Shown here: one piece after another, positions 9,371 to 18,466 of the stretch
How positions within the stretch are numbered: the stretch's first letter is position 1
Layout of the letters: the number at the start of each line of letters is the position of its first letter
Assembly: GCF_027913035.1 (NCBI RefSeq)
Contig: NZ_CP115775.1
Location: 1,116,001 to 1,180,000, forward strand
Direction of reading: 5' to 3'
DNA from: Paracoccus albus
GTDB lineage: Bacteria; Pseudomonadota; Alphaproteobacteria; Rhodobacterales; Rhodobacteraceae
Length of the DNA: 64,000 bases
The notes under the pieces: generated by a model
What the model was told of the DNA's origin: nothing
The model's database searches: none
What the model saw: only the letters and a program-made list of their open reading frames with translations
Made by a program: the position numbers and the translations under genes

Positions 9371-10117
9371 TCAGCCTTCCTGCGCCTGACGCGCCTGTTC
9401 GATCACGGGAACGATGCCGGTCTGCGGCATACCGCGCAGCAGCGTGTCGCCAATGATGAAGCTGGGCGTGCCGGAAATCTGCAATTGCTGGGCCAGCTGC
9501 GCATTTGCGGCCAGCACCTCATTTACCGCGTCCGAGTTCATCGCCGTCATGATGGCGTCGGCATCGAAGCCCATTTCTTCTGCTGTGGCGCGCAGGCTGT
9601 CCTCGCTGACATTGCCGCGCATCGTATAGAAATGGTCATGGACTTTCTTATATGCCTCGTTGCCTTCGGCCTGCTTCACCGCAATGGCAAAGCGTGACGC
9701 AAGTTCGCTTTCCTCGCCCAGGATCGGATAATCCTTGAAGATGACGCGGACGTTCTCGTCATTGGCCACGACCTCTTCGACATGGGGAAAGACCTGCCGG
9801 CAGACGCCGCAGCGGTAGTCGATGAATTCGACGACAGTGATATCGCCGTCGGGGTTGCCGCCGACATAGCTGTTGCCATCGTTGTAGATTTCATCCTGAA
9901 GCTGGGCGATCATCGCCGCGTCATTTTTCGTTTCCTCAGCCATGCGGCGCTGTTCAAGCGCGTTCATCGCCTCGATCATGACTTCGGGGTTTTCCATCAG
10001 GTATTCGCGAACAGCCGCGCCGAATGCCTCTTTTTCGCTATCGCTCATCGCGCCGAGGTCCAGTGCGAGGGCCGGTGTGGCAGTCATGAGCAGGGCGGCG
10101 AGCAGCGATTTCATCAT
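9371..10117 (-). CDS. DsbA family thiol oxidoreductase (Com1/ScsC-like)
   Basis: Periplasmic thioredoxin-fold protein of 248 residues. The signal peptide covers residues 1-19 (MMKSLLAALLMTATPALAL). A charged helical N-terminal segment (about 20-85) resembles the oligomerisation region of ScsC/Com1 proteins. The active site is Cys103-Gly-Val-Cys106 in FIDYRCGVC. The cis-Pro loop is GTPSFIIGD near residue 215. It likely oxidises or isomerises disulfides in exported proteins. It stands alone, divergent from the aminotransferase gene. The redox partner is not in the window. Confidence 0.9.
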   Translation of the reverse strand: MMKSLLAALLMTATPALALDLGAMSDSEKEAFGAAVREYLMENPEVMIEAMNALEQRRMAEETKNDAAMIAQLQDEIYNDGNSYVGGNPDGDITVVEFIDYRCGVCRQVFPHVEEVVANDENVRVIFKDYPILGEESELASRFAIAVKQAEGNEAYKKVHDHFYTMRGNVSEDSLRATAEEMGFDADAIMTAMNSDAVNEVLAANAQLAQQLQISGTPSFIIGDTLLRGMPQTGIVPVIEQARQAQEG

Positions 10118-10244
10118 GGCATCCTTTCCAACTTTGGGCGGAGACTGTCGAGAAATGCCGGGAAAGACAAGCCAAGCTTGCGTGAATAGCTTGACCCGGC
10201 GGTCGGGCGGGGGGCATAGACCAAAAAAAGCAGCAGAGGCAGAA

Positions 10245-11381
10245 ATGCGGCAGTCAGTTCGTGGTCAGGTCGACCCGTTCATCGTCATGGATGTCATGGA
10301 ATCCGCGCGTCGGGCAGAGGCGGGGGGCCAGCATATCATCCATATGGAGGTCGGCCAGCCTGCAACCGGTGCGCCTGGGGCAGCTCGTGCGGCTTTGCAG
10401 GCCAGGCTGGCAGAGCCGCTGGGTTATACGGTCGCGCTTGGTCTGCCGGAATTGCGCGAGGGGATCGCGGTGCTGTATCGCGACTGTTATGGCGTCGATC
10501 TGGACCCGGCGCGGGTGGTTGTCACACCAGGATCCTCGGGGGCGTTCATGCTGGCCTTTTCGGCGCTGTTTGATGCGGGGGATCGGGTTGCCCTGGGTGA
10601 GCCGGGCTATCCCAGCTATCGTCAGATCATGCGGGCAATGTCGCTTGAACCTGTCGGCATCCAGACCGCACCGGAAAACCGCTATCAGCCGCGACCGAAT
10701 GAAATTCCGACGGATGTGCAGGGACTGATGCTGGCCTCGCCCGGCAATCCGTCTGGCACCATGCTTGGGCTGGACGATTATCGCGGGCTGTTGGATCGCG
10801 CGGCTGATTTGGATGTCAGCGTCATCTCGGACGAAATCTATCACGGGCTGAGCTATGGCGCGCGGTGCCATTCGGCACTGGAAGTCAGCGATGACGTTTA
10901 TGTAATCAATTCGTTCTCGAAGTATTTTTCGATGACCGGCTGGCGGATCGGCTGGATGGTCGTGCCGCAGGATCATATCCGCACGATCGAGCGCATCGCG
11001 CAGAACATGTTCATTTGCCCGCCCCATGCGTCACAGGTTGCGGCGCTCGCAGCATTGGATGCGCGCGACGAGTGCGATGCGTTGCTGGCGACCTATGCCG
11101 AAAACCGCCGCCTGTTGCTGGAGGCATTGCCGAAGATCGGCTTTGACAGGATCGCGCCACCGGATGGGGCCTTCTATATTTATGCCGATGTTTCTGCGCT
11201 GACGGATGACAGCCTTTCTTTCGCGGCCGAGATTCTGGATCACGCGGGTGTGGCCGTGACTCCGGGGCTGGATTTCGATCCCCGTCGCGGGGCCACGACA
11301 CTGCGTTTCTCCTATGCCCGCAGCACTGATGATATTGCCGAGGGTATCGCGCGGCTGACCCGTTTCATGGACCAACGGTGA
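10245..11381 (+). CDS. Class I/II pyridoxal-phosphate aminotransferase
   Basis: A fold-type I PLP enzyme of 378 residues. It has the substrate/PLP motifs MEVGQPATGAP, TPGSSGAFM and SPGNPSGTM. The PLP lysine is near residue 226 in NSFSKYFSMTGWRIGW, and the C-terminal Arg for the substrate carboxylate is in LRFSYA. The amino-acid substrate cannot be assigned; aspartate/aromatic-type aminotransferases are closest in appearance. ATG 10245 was chosen because upstream in-frame sequence overlaps the divergent DsbA-like gene and shows no homology. The stop overlaps the next gene (TGATG). Confidence 0.92.
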   Translation: MRQSVRGQVDPFIVMDVMESARRAEAGGQHIIHMEVGQPATGAPGAARAALQARLAEPLGYTVALGLPELREGIAVLYRDCYGVDLDPARVVVTPGSSGAFMLAFSALFDAGDRVALGEPGYPSYRQIMRAMSLEPVGIQTAPENRYQPRPNEIPTDVQGLMLASPGNPSGTMLGLDDYRGLLDRAADLDVSVISDEIYHGLSYGARCHSALEVSDDVYVINSFSKYFSMTGWRIGWMVVPQDHIRTIERIAQNMFICPPHASQVAALAALDARDECDALLATYAENRRLLLEALPKIGFDRIAPPDGAFYIYADVSALTDDSLSFAAEILDHAGVAVTPGLDFDPRRGATTLRFSYARSTDDIAEGIARLTRFMDQR

Positions 11382-12565
11382 TGCGCTGCCTGGCGCTGTT
11401 GATCTGGCTGATCCTGCCTTTTGCGGCGCTTGCACAGGATCAGGCGCCGAAACTGGACGTCGCTGCCTCGTCAGTCACGCTGGAGGCAGAGGACCTGCTG
11501 ATATCGTTGCGACTGACGCGGGGCATACCCTATCGCCTGACGCTCGTGGCCGAACCGAAGCGCCTGATTGTCGATATGAAGGGAGCAGGCGCGGACGCGG
11601 ATGATCTGGCCGCGATCAGGGGGGCGGAACTGTTCGAAGGTTTGCGCAACGGGCCGATCAGCGATGGCTGGCACAGGCTGGTTTTCCAGCTTCGTGCGCC
11701 ATATGCCGTCGAAAGTGCAACGATGAAATCAGGTGACAGCGCACGGCTGGATATCAGGTTGGTGCCCGTTGCGGCGGAAGAATTCGTTGGTGCCTCGAAT
11801 GCCGTGTCAGCCATGTGGAACCTGCCGGAACCGACGACGCCTGTGGTCGACCCGGCGCGACCGCGGCCCGTGAGGGTGGCGATTGATCCCGGACATGGCG
11901 GCATAGATGCAGGCGCGGTCGAGGCGGGGCTGCGCGAAGCTGATCTGATGCTGGACTTTGCCCATGAGCTGACGGAAAAGCTTATCCGTGCGGGGTTTGA
12001 GGTCGTGCTGACGCGACGCCGGGACGAATTCGTCGGACTGGAGGCGCGGATGACCGAAGCACGCGCATCAAAGGCCGATCTTCTGATCTCGCTTCATGCC
12101 GATGCGTTGCCGGATGGGCAGGCCGCGGGTGCCGCGATCTTTACCTGGAATACCGAGGCGGATGACCGTGCCTCTCGGCAGCTTGCCGCTCGGCACGACC
12201 GCGCCGATCTGGTGGCCGGGTTGGATCTTGCCGGAACGGACGATCACATCGCGGCCACGCTGATGGATATGGCGCGAGCGGATACGCAGCCGAGGTCGGA
12301 GGCCCTGGCCCAGCATATGTCGTCATCGCTTGCGCAGGCCGGGCTGGCTTTGCGCAGCAGGCCCGTGAAGGGCGCTGCGTTCAGCGTACTGAAATCGCCC
12401 GATATTCCTTCGGTTCTGGTCGAGCTGGGCTTTCTGACCGACGCGGGTGATCGCGAAAACCTGACAAATGACGCTTGGCGCGCCCGTATGGCAGGGGCCA
12501 TTTCCCAGGCTGTCGTGACATGGTCAGAGGACGATACCGCACGCGCGACGCTACGCCGCCACTAG
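11381..12565 (+). CDS. N-acetylmuramoyl-L-alanine amidase with AMIN domain (AmiC-like)
   Basis: Periplasmic zinc amidase that removes stem peptides from murein during daughter-cell separation; about 394 residues. A signal peptide (to about ALAQD) is followed by an AMIN targeting domain (about 25-140) and an Amidase_3 domain beginning VRVAIDPGHGG. Zinc-binding His (DPGHGG), His in LISLHAD and the catalytic Glu in VLVELGFL are visible. ATG 11381 overlaps the aminotransferase stop by one base; a GTG three bases upstream is an alternative. The penicillin-binding protein gene follows, making a small cell-wall cluster. Confidence 0.93.
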   Translation: MRCLALLIWLILPFAALAQDQAPKLDVAASSVTLEAEDLLISLRLTRGIPYRLTLVAEPKRLIVDMKGAGADADDLAAIRGAELFEGLRNGPISDGWHRLVFQLRAPYAVESATMKSGDSARLDIRLVPVAAEEFVGASNAVSAMWNLPEPTTPVVDPARPRPVRVAIDPGHGGIDAGAVEAGLREADLMLDFAHELTEKLIRAGFEVVLTRRRDEFVGLEARMTEARASKADLLISLHADALPDGQAAGAAIFTWNTEADDRASRQLAARHDRADLVAGLDLAGTDDHIAATLMDMARADTQPRSEALAQHMSSSLAQAGLALRSRPVKGAAFSVLKSPDIPSVLVELGFLTDAGDRENLTNDAWRARMAGAISQAVVTWSEDDTARATLRRH

Positions 12566-12666
12566 CAAAAATTTACCATTTATATATACCAGTCACCCAA
12601 GCTTGTTTTGACGCGTCCATCTGCGACGTTTAAGAAGCCGCAAAAAGTCGCAAGAGGCAGCACCGC

Positions 12667-15255
12667 GTGGTTCGGTTTATTCTATCCTTTTTCGGGTCTA
12701 TCTTCTCGTTCCTGGTCACAGGCGCGATTTTCGGAATGTTGATTCTCGGCGGCGTGTTCTGGACATTCTCGCGCGACCTACCCAGCCATGAACAATTGTC
12801 GCAATATGCGCCCAAGACGATCAGCCGCGTTTATTCCGGTGAAGGGCAGTTGATTGACGAATTCGCGCAGGAACGCCGTCTTTTCGTGCCGGGAGAAGAA
12901 ATTCCCGCACTGGTCAAGGAAGCCTTTGTCTCTGCCGAGGATAAGAACTTCTACAACCACCACGGCTTCGACCCCCGGGGTATTGCGGCAGCGGCCTATC
13001 AGGCGGTGGCCTCTGGCGGGGCGAACCTGCGCGGTGCCTCGACCATTCCTCAGCAGGTGACAAAGAATCTGTTGCTGTCCTCTGACCGGACGGTCGAGCG
13101 GAAGGTGAAAGAACTGATCCTCGCCACTCGGCTGGAGCAGTCGCTGACCAAGGACCAGATCCTTGAGCTTTACCTGAATGAGATATTTCTGGGTCAGAAC
13201 AGTTATGGCGTGGCCGCCGCCGCGCAGACCTATTTCAATAAAACCCTGTCCGAACTTGCCCCGCATGAGGCCGCGACGCTGGCCGCCATGCCGCAGGCGC
13301 CGGGTCGCTATCACCCCGTCCGCGCGAAAGAGGTCGTGACCGACCGGCGCAATTACGTTCTCCGGGAAATGTGGCAGAACGGCTATATTGACGAGGCAAC
13401 CTACCGATCAGAGGCTGAACAGCCCCTGCGCTCTGTCCAGAACGGCGATTTTGAGGCGTTTTCCGAAAAGCTGCCGCCGCGCGATTATTTCACCGACGAG
13501 ATCCGCCGCCAATTGTCCGAGGAATTCGGGCAGGATGAATTCTTTGGTGGTGGCCTGACGATTCGTGCAACCGTTGAACCTCACATGCAAAACCTTGCAG
13601 CAGATGCGCTGCGCGAGGCGTTGGAGGATTATGACCGTGGACGCGGTATCTGGCATGGTGTGATCGCCAATATCGCCGCCGACCAGTTGAACGATGAGGC
13701 CGCGTGGCGCGGCGCACTTTTCGATATCAGTGAAGCACCGCGCGACATCCCCGGCTGGATGCCCGCAGTCGTGCTGGCTGTCGAGGGCGGCAATGCGCGG
13801 ATCGGGATCGAGGGGATCGAGGAAGATGCCGACGGTCACTGGATACCGGCCAAGGATGCGCAATGGGCGCGTCCACTGCTGGAGGACGGCTCGCTCGGCG
13901 GCAGGGCGCAGGGCGCCGGCGATCTGGTTAAGACCGGCGATGTCGTAATGGTGCGCGCAATGACAAGCGACAGCGATGGCAGCTTCATTCGCTGGACATT
14001 GCGGCAGGTGCCGGAAATCGAAGGCGGTTTCATGGCGATGGACGTAAATACGGGCCGCGTCATCGCCATGCAGGGTGGTTTCTCCTACCAATCGTCGGTC
14101 TTTAACCGTGCGACACAGGCGATGCGGCAGCCCGGTTCAAGCTTCAAACCCTTCGTTTATGCTGCGGCATTGGATGGCGGCTATACTCCGGCCACTATCG
14201 TCGTCGATGAGGAGATCGCGATAAACACACCTGATGGAATGTGGCGGCCCAAAAATAGCTCCAACCGGACATATGGTCCGACACCGCTGCGCACAGGTAT
14301 CGAACAGTCGCGGAACCTGATGACGATCCGGGTGGCGCAGGATATCGGCATGGAAACCGTCGCCGATTACGCCGAACGCTTCGGTGTCTATCCCGAAGGA
14401 CAGATGCGGCCTTTCCTCGCCAACTCTCTGGGCGCGCAGGAGACTACGCTGTATAACATGGTCGCTGCCTATGCGATGTTTGCCAATGGCGGCGAGCGGG
14501 TTGAGCCGACACTGGTGGACCGCGTGCAGGACCGTCGCGGCCGCACCATCTATCGCCACGATCAGCGCGATTGCGTGGGCTGCTCGATGAATGCCCTGCC
14601 TGCCGGAACCTCTCCCGAGATCGACACCAACCGCGAGCGCGTGATGGACGCCGTCACCGCCTATCAGATCACCTCGATGATGGAGGGTGTGGTCAAGCGC
14701 GGCTCTGGTTCGGGTGTCAACCTGCCGGTGCCTGTCGCTGGCAAAACCGGCACGACCAACGACGCCAAGGATGTCTGGTTCGTCGGCTTCACATCCAACA
14801 TCGTGGCAGGCTGCTATCTGGGCTATGACCAACCGCGAACGCTGGGCAGCAACGCTTTTGGCGGCACGCTCTGTGTGCCTGTGTTCAACGCGTTCATGCG
14901 TGAAGCGGTAAAGGAATATGGCGGCAGTCAGTTCAAGGTGCCAGAGGGCGGCTATTTCGTGAAGATCGACCGCTTCACCGGCGCACGCCTGCCCTCCGAT
15001 GCCTCCGGCCCGAATGTCATTTCGGAATTCTTCCGCGAGGGTTCGGACCTGAATACCGGCATGGATTACATCGACGGCGGCTTTGAACCGAAAGTCATGC
15101 CCAGCGTCGACGGCCTGCCGCTGACGCTGAAGGAACTGCCCAAGGCGAGCGAAGGGAGCTATGGCGCCAAGGCCATCACCACCTCGACCGGGCAGAAGAA
15201 GGTCATCCCAAGGAAGGCCGATTTCGGCACCATTTCCTCGGGTGGCCTGTACTGA
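12667..15255 (+). CDS. mrcA: Penicillin-binding protein 1A (bifunctional transglycosylase/transpeptidase)
   Basis: Class A penicillin-binding protein of 862 residues that polymerises and cross-links peptidoglycan. An N-terminal membrane anchor (about 10-35) precedes a GT51 glycosyltransferase domain with AEDKNFYNHHGFDPRGI and STIPQQVTKN. An OB-like insertion (about 330-430) follows. The transpeptidase domain has the catalytic Ser near 491 in GSSFKP, SRN in EQSRNLMTI and KTGTTN. GTG at 12667 starts the protein; the preceding 100 bases are AT-rich and probably hold its promoter. Length is typical of proteobacterial PBP1A. Confidence 0.96.
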   Translation: MVRFILSFFGSIFSFLVTGAIFGMLILGGVFWTFSRDLPSHEQLSQYAPKTISRVYSGEGQLIDEFAQERRLFVPGEEIPALVKEAFVSAEDKNFYNHHGFDPRGIAAAAYQAVASGGANLRGASTIPQQVTKNLLLSSDRTVERKVKELILATRLEQSLTKDQILELYLNEIFLGQNSYGVAAAAQTYFNKTLSELAPHEAATLAAMPQAPGRYHPVRAKEVVTDRRNYVLREMWQNGYIDEATYRSEAEQPLRSVQNGDFEAFSEKLPPRDYFTDEIRRQLSEEFGQDEFFGGGLTIRATVEPHMQNLAADALREALEDYDRGRGIWHGVIANIAADQLNDEAAWRGALFDISEAPRDIPGWMPAVVLAVEGGNARIGIEGIEEDADGHWIPAKDAQWARPLLEDGSLGGRAQGAGDLVKTGDVVMVRAMTSDSDGSFIRWTLRQVPEIEGGFMAMDVNTGRVIAMQGGFSYQSSVFNRATQAMRQPGSSFKPFVYAAALDGGYTPATIVVDEEIAINTPDGMWRPKNSSNRTYGPTPLRTGIEQSRNLMTIRVAQDIGMETVADYAERFGVYPEGQMRPFLANSLGAQETTLYNMVAAYAMFANGGERVEPTLVDRVQDRRGRTIYRHDQRDCVGCSMNALPAGTSPEIDTNRERVMDAVTAYQITSMMEGVVKRGSGSGVNLPVPVAGKTGTTNDAKDVWFVGFTSNIVAGCYLGYDQPRTLGSNAFGGTLCVPVFNAFMREAVKEYGGSQFKVPEGGYFVKIDRFTGARLPSDASGPNVISEFFREGSDLNTGMDYIDGGFEPKVMPSVDGLPLTLKELPKASEGSYGAKAITTSTGQKKVIPRKADFGTISSGGLY

Positions 15256-15272
15256 CCCACAGACAGGCTGCG

Positions 15273-15296
15273 GCGCTGCCCTTGTGAGGGCGGCGC
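15273..15296 (+). terminator. Stem-loop between mrcA and prfB
   Basis: A 10-bp stem with one G-T pair (GCGCTGCCCT/AGGGCGGCGC, loop TGTG). It has no T-run, so it may be a partial terminator or an mRNA-stability hairpin between the two genes. Confidence 0.4.
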
Positions 15297-15341
15297 TGAC
15301 GGGTTATCTGACCATCCACCCGATCAGGAAGGACCAATCTC

Positions 15342-16469
15342 ATGCGTGCCGAAACCGCTGCCACCGTCGAAGCGATCCGCAAGTCCCTGCGGCTGCTGGC
15401 ACAGCGCATGGATTGGGAAACCGCACCCCATCGGCTGGAAGAGCTGAACGCCATGATCGAAGATGGCGATCTGTGGAACGACCCCGCGCGCGCACAGAAG
15501 CTGATGCGCGACCGGCAGGCCCTTGCGGATTCGGTCGAAGGCTACCGTCGTCTGTCCGGCGATCTGGAGGCCAATGCTGAAATGGTCGAACTGGCCGAGG
15601 CTGAAGGCGACAGCGAACTTGTGGCCGAGGCTGAGGGTAACCTGAAAAAGCTGGCCGAGGAGGCCGCGCAAAAAGAACTCGAAGCCCTGCTGAATGGCGA
15701 AGCGGACGGCAACGACACCTTCCTTGAAATCAACGCCGGTGCTGGCGGCACGGAAAGCTGCGACTGGGCGTCGATGCTGGCGCGGATGTATGTGCGTTGG
15801 GCCGAGAAGAAAGGCTATGACGTCGAACTGATTTCCGAATCCGCGGGCGAAGAGGCAGGGATCAGGTCTGCTGCCTATAAGATTTCGGGTCACAACGCAT
15901 ATGGCTGGCTCAAGACCGAATCCGGGGTGCACCGGCTGGTTCGGATCTCGCCCTATGACAGTTCGGCGCGGCGGCACACCTCTTTCAGCTCGGTCTGGGT
16001 CTATCCGGTGGTGGATGACAATATCGAGATCACCATTCCGGACAGCGAAATCCGCATCGACACCTACCGTTCCTCGGGTGCGGGCGGTCAGCACGTCAAC
16101 ACCACGGATTCGGCGGTGCGGATCACCCACTTGCCGACGAATATTGTTGTGACAAGTTCGATGAAGTCGCAGCACCAGAACCGTGAAGCCGCGATGAATG
16201 CTTTGAAAGCAAGGCTTTACCAGATGGAGCTCGACAAGCGCAACGCTGAGATCAACGCCCAGCATGACGCCAAGGGCGATGCCGGCTGGGGCAACCAGAT
16301 CCGCTCCTACGTGCTCCATCCCTACCAGATGGTAAAGGACCTGCGCACCTCGCACGAGACCTCGGATACCCAGGGCGTCTTGGACGGCGACCTGGATGCC
16401 TTCATGGCGGCGACACTGGCACTGGATGTTTCGGGCAAAAGCCGCGCCGAGGCTACCGCCGAGGACTAA
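15342..16469 (+). CDS. prfB: Peptide chain release factor 2
   Basis: Cytosolic factor of 375 residues that recognises UGA/UAA and triggers peptide release. The catalytic GGQ is in [17 protein letters not shown] (methylated by PrmC in the family). The stop-recognition region reads [15 protein letters not shown], with SPY where E. coli has SPF. The frame is continuous from the first codon, so there is no programmed +1 frameshift of the kind found in E. coli. That is usual in my experience of alphaproteobacteria. It is the last core gene before the accessory region. Confidence 0.96.
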   Translation: MRAETAATVEAIRKSLRLLAQRMDWETAPHRLEELNAMIEDGDLWNDPARAQKLMRDRQALADSVEGYRRLSGDLEANAEMVELAEAEGDSELVAEAEGNLKKLAEEAAQKELEALLNGEADGNDTFLEINAGAGGTESCDWASMLARMYVRWAEKKGYDVELISESAGEEAGIRSAAYKISGHNAYGWLKTESGVHRLVRISPYDSSARRHTSFSSVWVYPVVDDNIEITIPDSEIRIDTYRSSGAGGQHVNTTDSAVRITHLPTNIVVTSSMKSQHQNREAAMNALKARLYQMELDKRNAEINAQHDAKGDAGWGNQIRSYVLHPYQMVKDLRTSHETSDTQGVLDGDLDAFMAATLALDVSGKSRAEATAED

Positions 16470-17089
16470 GGCCAGGCGTCAGCACGAAGGCCGTTCCGGG
16501 CAAGACGATCTGCTTTGACCAGACGCCATTCGATAGAGTTCGTTTAGGGTCAGGACCCATTGATTTCGGTTGGGCTACGTGCTTCGCCGCCCGAAAACGA
16601 GCGTGAACATGTCTGATCTTTTCTGGCGGACAGATGCGCAGATGGCGCTTCCTGAGCCCTATTTCCCGAAGCCCCACGGCAAGCCGCGCGTCTATGATCG
16701 GCGTGTGCTGAACGGTATTATCTTCATCAACCGCAATGGGTTGCGATGCTGCGATGCGCCGAAGGAATACGGGCCGGCAAAGACTCTCTACAACCGCTGG
16801 AGCGATAACGGCGTTTTCGCCCGTATCCTGACGGGCCTGTCCGCCGAGGGAACTGAGCACAAGACGATCATTATGGATGCGACCTATCTGCAGGCGCACC
16901 GCAAGGCCTCAAGCCTGGGCGTTAAAAAGGGGGCGTGCCCGCGAAATAGGCCGAAGTTCGAAGATCAGAAGGCGATCCCGAGGATAGTTTTCCTAAGAAC
17001 GGTCGGCATGAATACCAAATTGCACGCGGCAACCGATGCGAAGGGCTGTCCGGTCGGGTTCTTCATCTCGGCCGGACAGGTCAGATGGA

Positions 17090-17103
17090 GTGGTTGCCGC
17101 CCT
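17090..17103 (+). repeat. Left subterminal inverted repeat of the IS1111-type element
   Basis: GTGGTTGCCGCCCT, the exact reverse complement of 18453-18466. Subterminal rather than terminal repeats are typical of the IS1111 subgroup. Confidence 0.85.
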
Positions 17104-17170
17104 CCCTAGACGGCATCGCAATGTGCCAAGGTCGTGGTTTTCAACGCCACGCGCAAAGGAGGACGGCGAG

Positions 17171-18199
17171 ATGAAGAATATGATGATCGGGGTCGATCTG
17201 GCAAAGGCAGTTTTTCAAGTTCATGGTGCCTTTCGAACGGGGGAGGTCCAGTTCCGCAAAAAACTGACGCGAAAGCAATTCCCCGCGTTTATGGCGCAGC
17301 AAGAGCCTAGCATGGTGATTTTCGAAGCATGCGGCAGCGCACATTTTTGGGCCCGTGAGATGGAAGCTCTTGGGCACGAGGTACAGCTGATCGCACCGCA
17401 ATATGTGCGCCCTTTTGTGAAGCGGCAGAAAAATGATGCGGCCGATGCTGAGGCGCTTGTCATTGCGGCACGCCAGCCTGAGATGCGTTTCGTGGAGCCC
17501 AAAACAGTCGAGCAGCAGTCTTGCGCGGCGGTCTTCCGGGGCCGGGAACGATTGGTTCATCAGCGCACTGCGGATGTGAACGCCTTGCGGGCGCTACTGT
17601 ACGAACATGGCCACGTATTTCCCGCGGGAATACGCTACCTCGACCGCATGGTAGCATTTGTGGAGGATGCGGCATCCGAACTGCCAGCATTGATCCGGGA
17701 GGAGTGCCAGGATCTGCTGGCGCAGATTGCAGAGAAAACGACGCGTATTGCCAAGCGCACCACGAAACTCAAAGTTCTGGCCTCCCAGTCGGACAGGGCG
17801 CGTCAGCTACAAACCATGCCGGGTGTTGGCCCCCTGACGGCTGTCGCCGTGGAAGCGTTCGGACCTGACATGGCACAGTTCAAGACTGGACGTGACTTTG
17901 CGGCTTGGTTGGGTTTGGTGCCAAGACAGCATTCCTCTGGAGGCAAAGAGCGTCTGGGTCGAATGACCAAGGCCGGTCAGGCCGATATCCGACGTCTCCT
18001 TATCATTGGCGCAATGTCACGGTTAAACTGGCTTGGGCAGCGCACCATTGTAGAAGGGAGCTGGCTTTCACGCTTGTTGGCACGCAAACCTAAGATGTTG
18101 GTCGCGATCGCTCTGGCCAACAAGATGGCCCGGCAGATTTGGGCGATGCTGACGAAGAACGAGAACTACAAGAATCCCGCGCTTGCAGTCACAGCATAA
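17171..18199 (+). CDS. IS110-family transposase (IS1111 group), intact
   Basis: DEDD-type serine recombinase-like transposase of 342 residues. The N-terminal RuvC-like domain carries MIGVDLAK (first Asp at residue 9), a Glu in VIFEACGSAHFW, and the DAADAEALV acidic pair. The C-terminal Transposase_20 domain has LQTMPGVGPLTAVAV and WLGLVPRQHSSGGKERLG, which holds the conserved nucleophilic Ser. Length and domain order are complete, so it may be active. In this family the enzyme works with a structured RNA from the element's non-coding end; in the IS1111 group that end is the 3' one. GGCGAG precedes the ATG at 17171. Confidence 0.95.
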   Translation: MKNMMIGVDLAKAVFQVHGAFRTGEVQFRKKLTRKQFPAFMAQQEPSMVIFEACGSAHFWAREMEALGHEVQLIAPQYVRPFVKRQKNDAADAEALVIAARQPEMRFVEPKTVEQQSCAAVFRGRERLVHQRTADVNALRALLYEHGHVFPAGIRYLDRMVAFVEDAASELPALIREECQDLLAQIAEKTTRIAKRTTKLKVLASQSDRARQLQTMPGVGPLTAVAVEAFGPDMAQFKTGRDFAAWLGLVPRQHSSGGKERLGRMTKAGQADIRRLLIIGAMSRLNWLGQRTIVEGSWLSRLLARKPKMLVAIALANKMARQIWAMLTKNENYKNPALAVTA

Positions 18200-18290
18200 T
18201 GTTCATGCCGAACTGTTAGCAACGGTGCCAAGGGGTGTGGGAAGACGACGACCTGAATGGGCAAAACGATCGAACAGATCTGGGTTGGGA

Positions 18291-18410
18291 AAACCAGTTA
18301 ATCGCTACGAGCTAAGAGCTCGAAAGTCAGATTTGGACCTAATTCGCTGATCACCATCTCGGCCTGCGGCTTCTGGAATCGCCGCGTCATGAAGGCCTCA
18401 CAGAAGTTCG
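18291..18410 (+). ncRNA. Candidate bridge (seeker) RNA of the IS1111-type element
   Basis: This lies in the long right non-coding end. Two internal loops are seen. Loop 1: TAATCGCT (18299-18306) and AAGTCAG (18324-18330) flank the hairpin CGAGCT-AAG-AGCTCG. These match the two halves of the disrupted target, read on the minus strand as TAATCG-CT-GACCTG. Loop 2: CACCATCT (18352-18359) and CACAGAAG (18399-18406) flank stems GGCCT/AGGCC and GCGGC/GCCGC. These match the element's own joined ends, CTCCAT-CT-TCTGTG. Target and donor loops around a CT core are the published architecture; exact RNA ends are unknown. Confidence 0.7.
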
Positions 18411-18452
18411 CACTCGATCACACGCCAACAAGGTCAGAAACTTCTTGCGCTA

Positions 18453-18466
18453 AGGGCGGCAACCAC
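18453..18466 (+). repeat. Right subterminal inverted repeat of the IS1111-type element
   Basis: AGGGCGGCAACCAC, a perfect reverse complement of 17090-17103. It is three bases from the right boundary of the element. Confidence 0.85.

Noticed and set aside
15342..15430. Programmed +1 frameshift expected in prfB
   Set aside because: The frame is continuous from the ATG; no CTTTGA-type shift site or internal UGA is present.
16470..16546. Repeat of the tRNA-Asn 3' end as an attachment site at the far side of the accessory region
   Set aside because: No match to the T-arm/acceptor sequence of the tRNA was found here or elsewhere in 16470-20575.
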